From the NCBI GenBank assembly GCA_007127495.1, contig SKZG01000467.1, forward strand, positions 1 through 6,797: a stretch of 6,797 nucleotides of DNA. The letters are read 5' to 3'. The position numbers were made by a program, and so were the translations under genes. Under the pieces are notes generated by a model, which made no database searches, was not told where the DNA came from, and worked only from the letters and a program-made list of their open reading frames with translations. The DNA is from Planctomycetales bacterium. Its GTDB lineage: Bacteria > Planctomycetota > Planctomycetia > Pirellulales > Thermoguttaceae. Below are positions 6,602-6,797 of this stretch, piece after piece (position 1 is the first letter of the stretch; every line of letters starts with the position of its first letter).

Positions 6602-6614
6602 CGGCCTTCGGCCG
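6602..6614. repeat. Short perfect hairpin just before the terminal gene
   Basis: CGGCC (6602-6606) and GGCCG (6610-6614) form a 5-bp stem with loop TTC, 13 bases before the ATG at 6628. It lies where a ribosome binding site would be expected and could hinder initiation, or it may be chance in GC-rich DNA. Confidence 0.35.
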
Positions 6615-6627
6615 GTACACTTCCAGT

Positions 6628-6797
6628 ATGCCTATGCGAATTGTGGTAGCCATGTCAGGGGGGGTCGATAGCAGCGTGGCCGCGTGGCTTCTCAAACGCG
6701 AGGGCCATGAGGTGGTGGGAGTGGTGACACAGCCGGACCGTCCGGCCGGGCGAGGCCGGAAGCTCAGACCCTCCCCGGTCAAGTCCCTGGCCCTGGA
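6628..6797 (+). CDS. Partial gene: MnmA-type N-terminus joined to Fmt-type sequence (chimera)
   Basis: The frame is open to the window end (56 full codons). After MPMRIVVA the first part reads [20 protein letters not shown], the PP-loop ATP site and first helix of MnmA, the tRNA-specific 2-thiouridylase that thiolates U34. After the shared block GHEVVGVV the rest reads [20 protein letters not shown] and LAL. That is the hallmark N-terminal segment of methionyl-tRNA formyltransferase (Fmt), which formylates initiator Met-tRNA. In true MnmA, GHEVVGV is normally followed by a different stretch (FM-type, leading to the tRNA-binding region). True Fmt starts with a MGTPEFA-type segment, not a PP-loop. 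The two families have a similar number of residues before GHEVV, so the join is in register. The likeliest explanation is a join of two genes or genomes at a short shared sequence near the contig end. A real fusion cannot be excluded. Start is ATG 6628 or 6634; neither has a clear Shine-Dalgarno sequence. Confidence 0.75.
   Translation, partial: MPMRIVVAMSGGVDSSVAAWLLKREGHEVVGVVTQPDRPAGRGRKLRPSPVKSLAL

Larger units (their letters stand above)
6378..6627. other. Non-coding region between divergent genes
   Basis: This 250-base stretch lies between prfB (leftward) and the terminal partial frame (rightward). Its left part carries the prfB leader and -10 box. From 6463 on it holds several hairpin-forming sequences (listed separately). 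No tRNA, other RNA gene or believable small protein was seen. No clear promoter or Shine-Dalgarno sequence for the rightward gene was found. Confidence 0.6.

Noticed and set aside
6528..6782. 84-codon minus-strand open frame near the right end
   Set aside because: It runs antisense to the MnmA/Fmt-like frame and through the hairpin array. Only its C-terminal phrase may reflect a dispersed repeat.
1..6797. A defence, CRISPR, toxin-antitoxin, secretion or mobile system
   Set aside because: No spaced repeat array, transposase, nuclease, toxin pair or phage gene was seen in either strand. The genes are housekeeping types.

Overview
The base composition is GC-rich and the gene set points to a planctomycete, probably of the Pirellula type. 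The hints are a lipoprotein cyclophilin, a small CxCG zinc-ribbon membrane protein, a Coa1-like anchored protein next to prfB, and intergenic hairpins of the 'gggagagggctagggtga' kind. This placement is an inference from protein style, not from a marker gene. The window starts inside one gene and ends inside another, so it looks like a contig or a contig piece.

Layout. Positions 2-1576 (+) hold the C-terminal two thirds or more of a P1B-type metal-transport ATPase. After a 159-base gap with a long inverted repeat comes a tightly packed plus-strand cluster. It holds a secreted TPR-cyclophilin lipoprotein (1736-2995), a zinc-ribbon two-helix membrane protein (2992-3558) and quinolinate synthase nadA (3555-4706). 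Successive genes overlap by four bases (ATGA, then GTGA). A minus-strand pair converges on nadA with only 27 bases between. These are prfB (peptide chain release factor 2, 5279-6377) and, 44 bases downstream of it, a Coa1-like membrane-anchored protein (4734-5234). The prfB gene carries the classic CTT-TGA-C programmed +1 frameshift; a plain open-reading-frame reading gives it a false N-terminus. Positions 6378-6627 are non-coding and hold a consensus -10 box for prfB plus a run of hairpin-forming repeats. The window ends in a plus-strand partial reading frame (6628-6797). It starts as the tRNA thiolase MnmA (PP-loop SGGVDSS) and turns, within one codon or two of a shared GHEVV block, into the N-terminus of methionyl-tRNA formyltransferase Fmt.

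How the parts work together. NadA makes quinolinate for NAD. The cyclophilin lipoprotein should act on exported proteins outside the cytoplasmic membrane. RF2 terminates at UGA/UAA and controls its own level through the frameshift. There is no clear metabolic link across the window, so it reads as core housekeeping sequence rather than an accessory island. The observations most worth following are the MnmA/Fmt chimera, the frameshift, the CPG-type ion motif of the ATPase, and the hairpin array. No new defence or mobile system was found.
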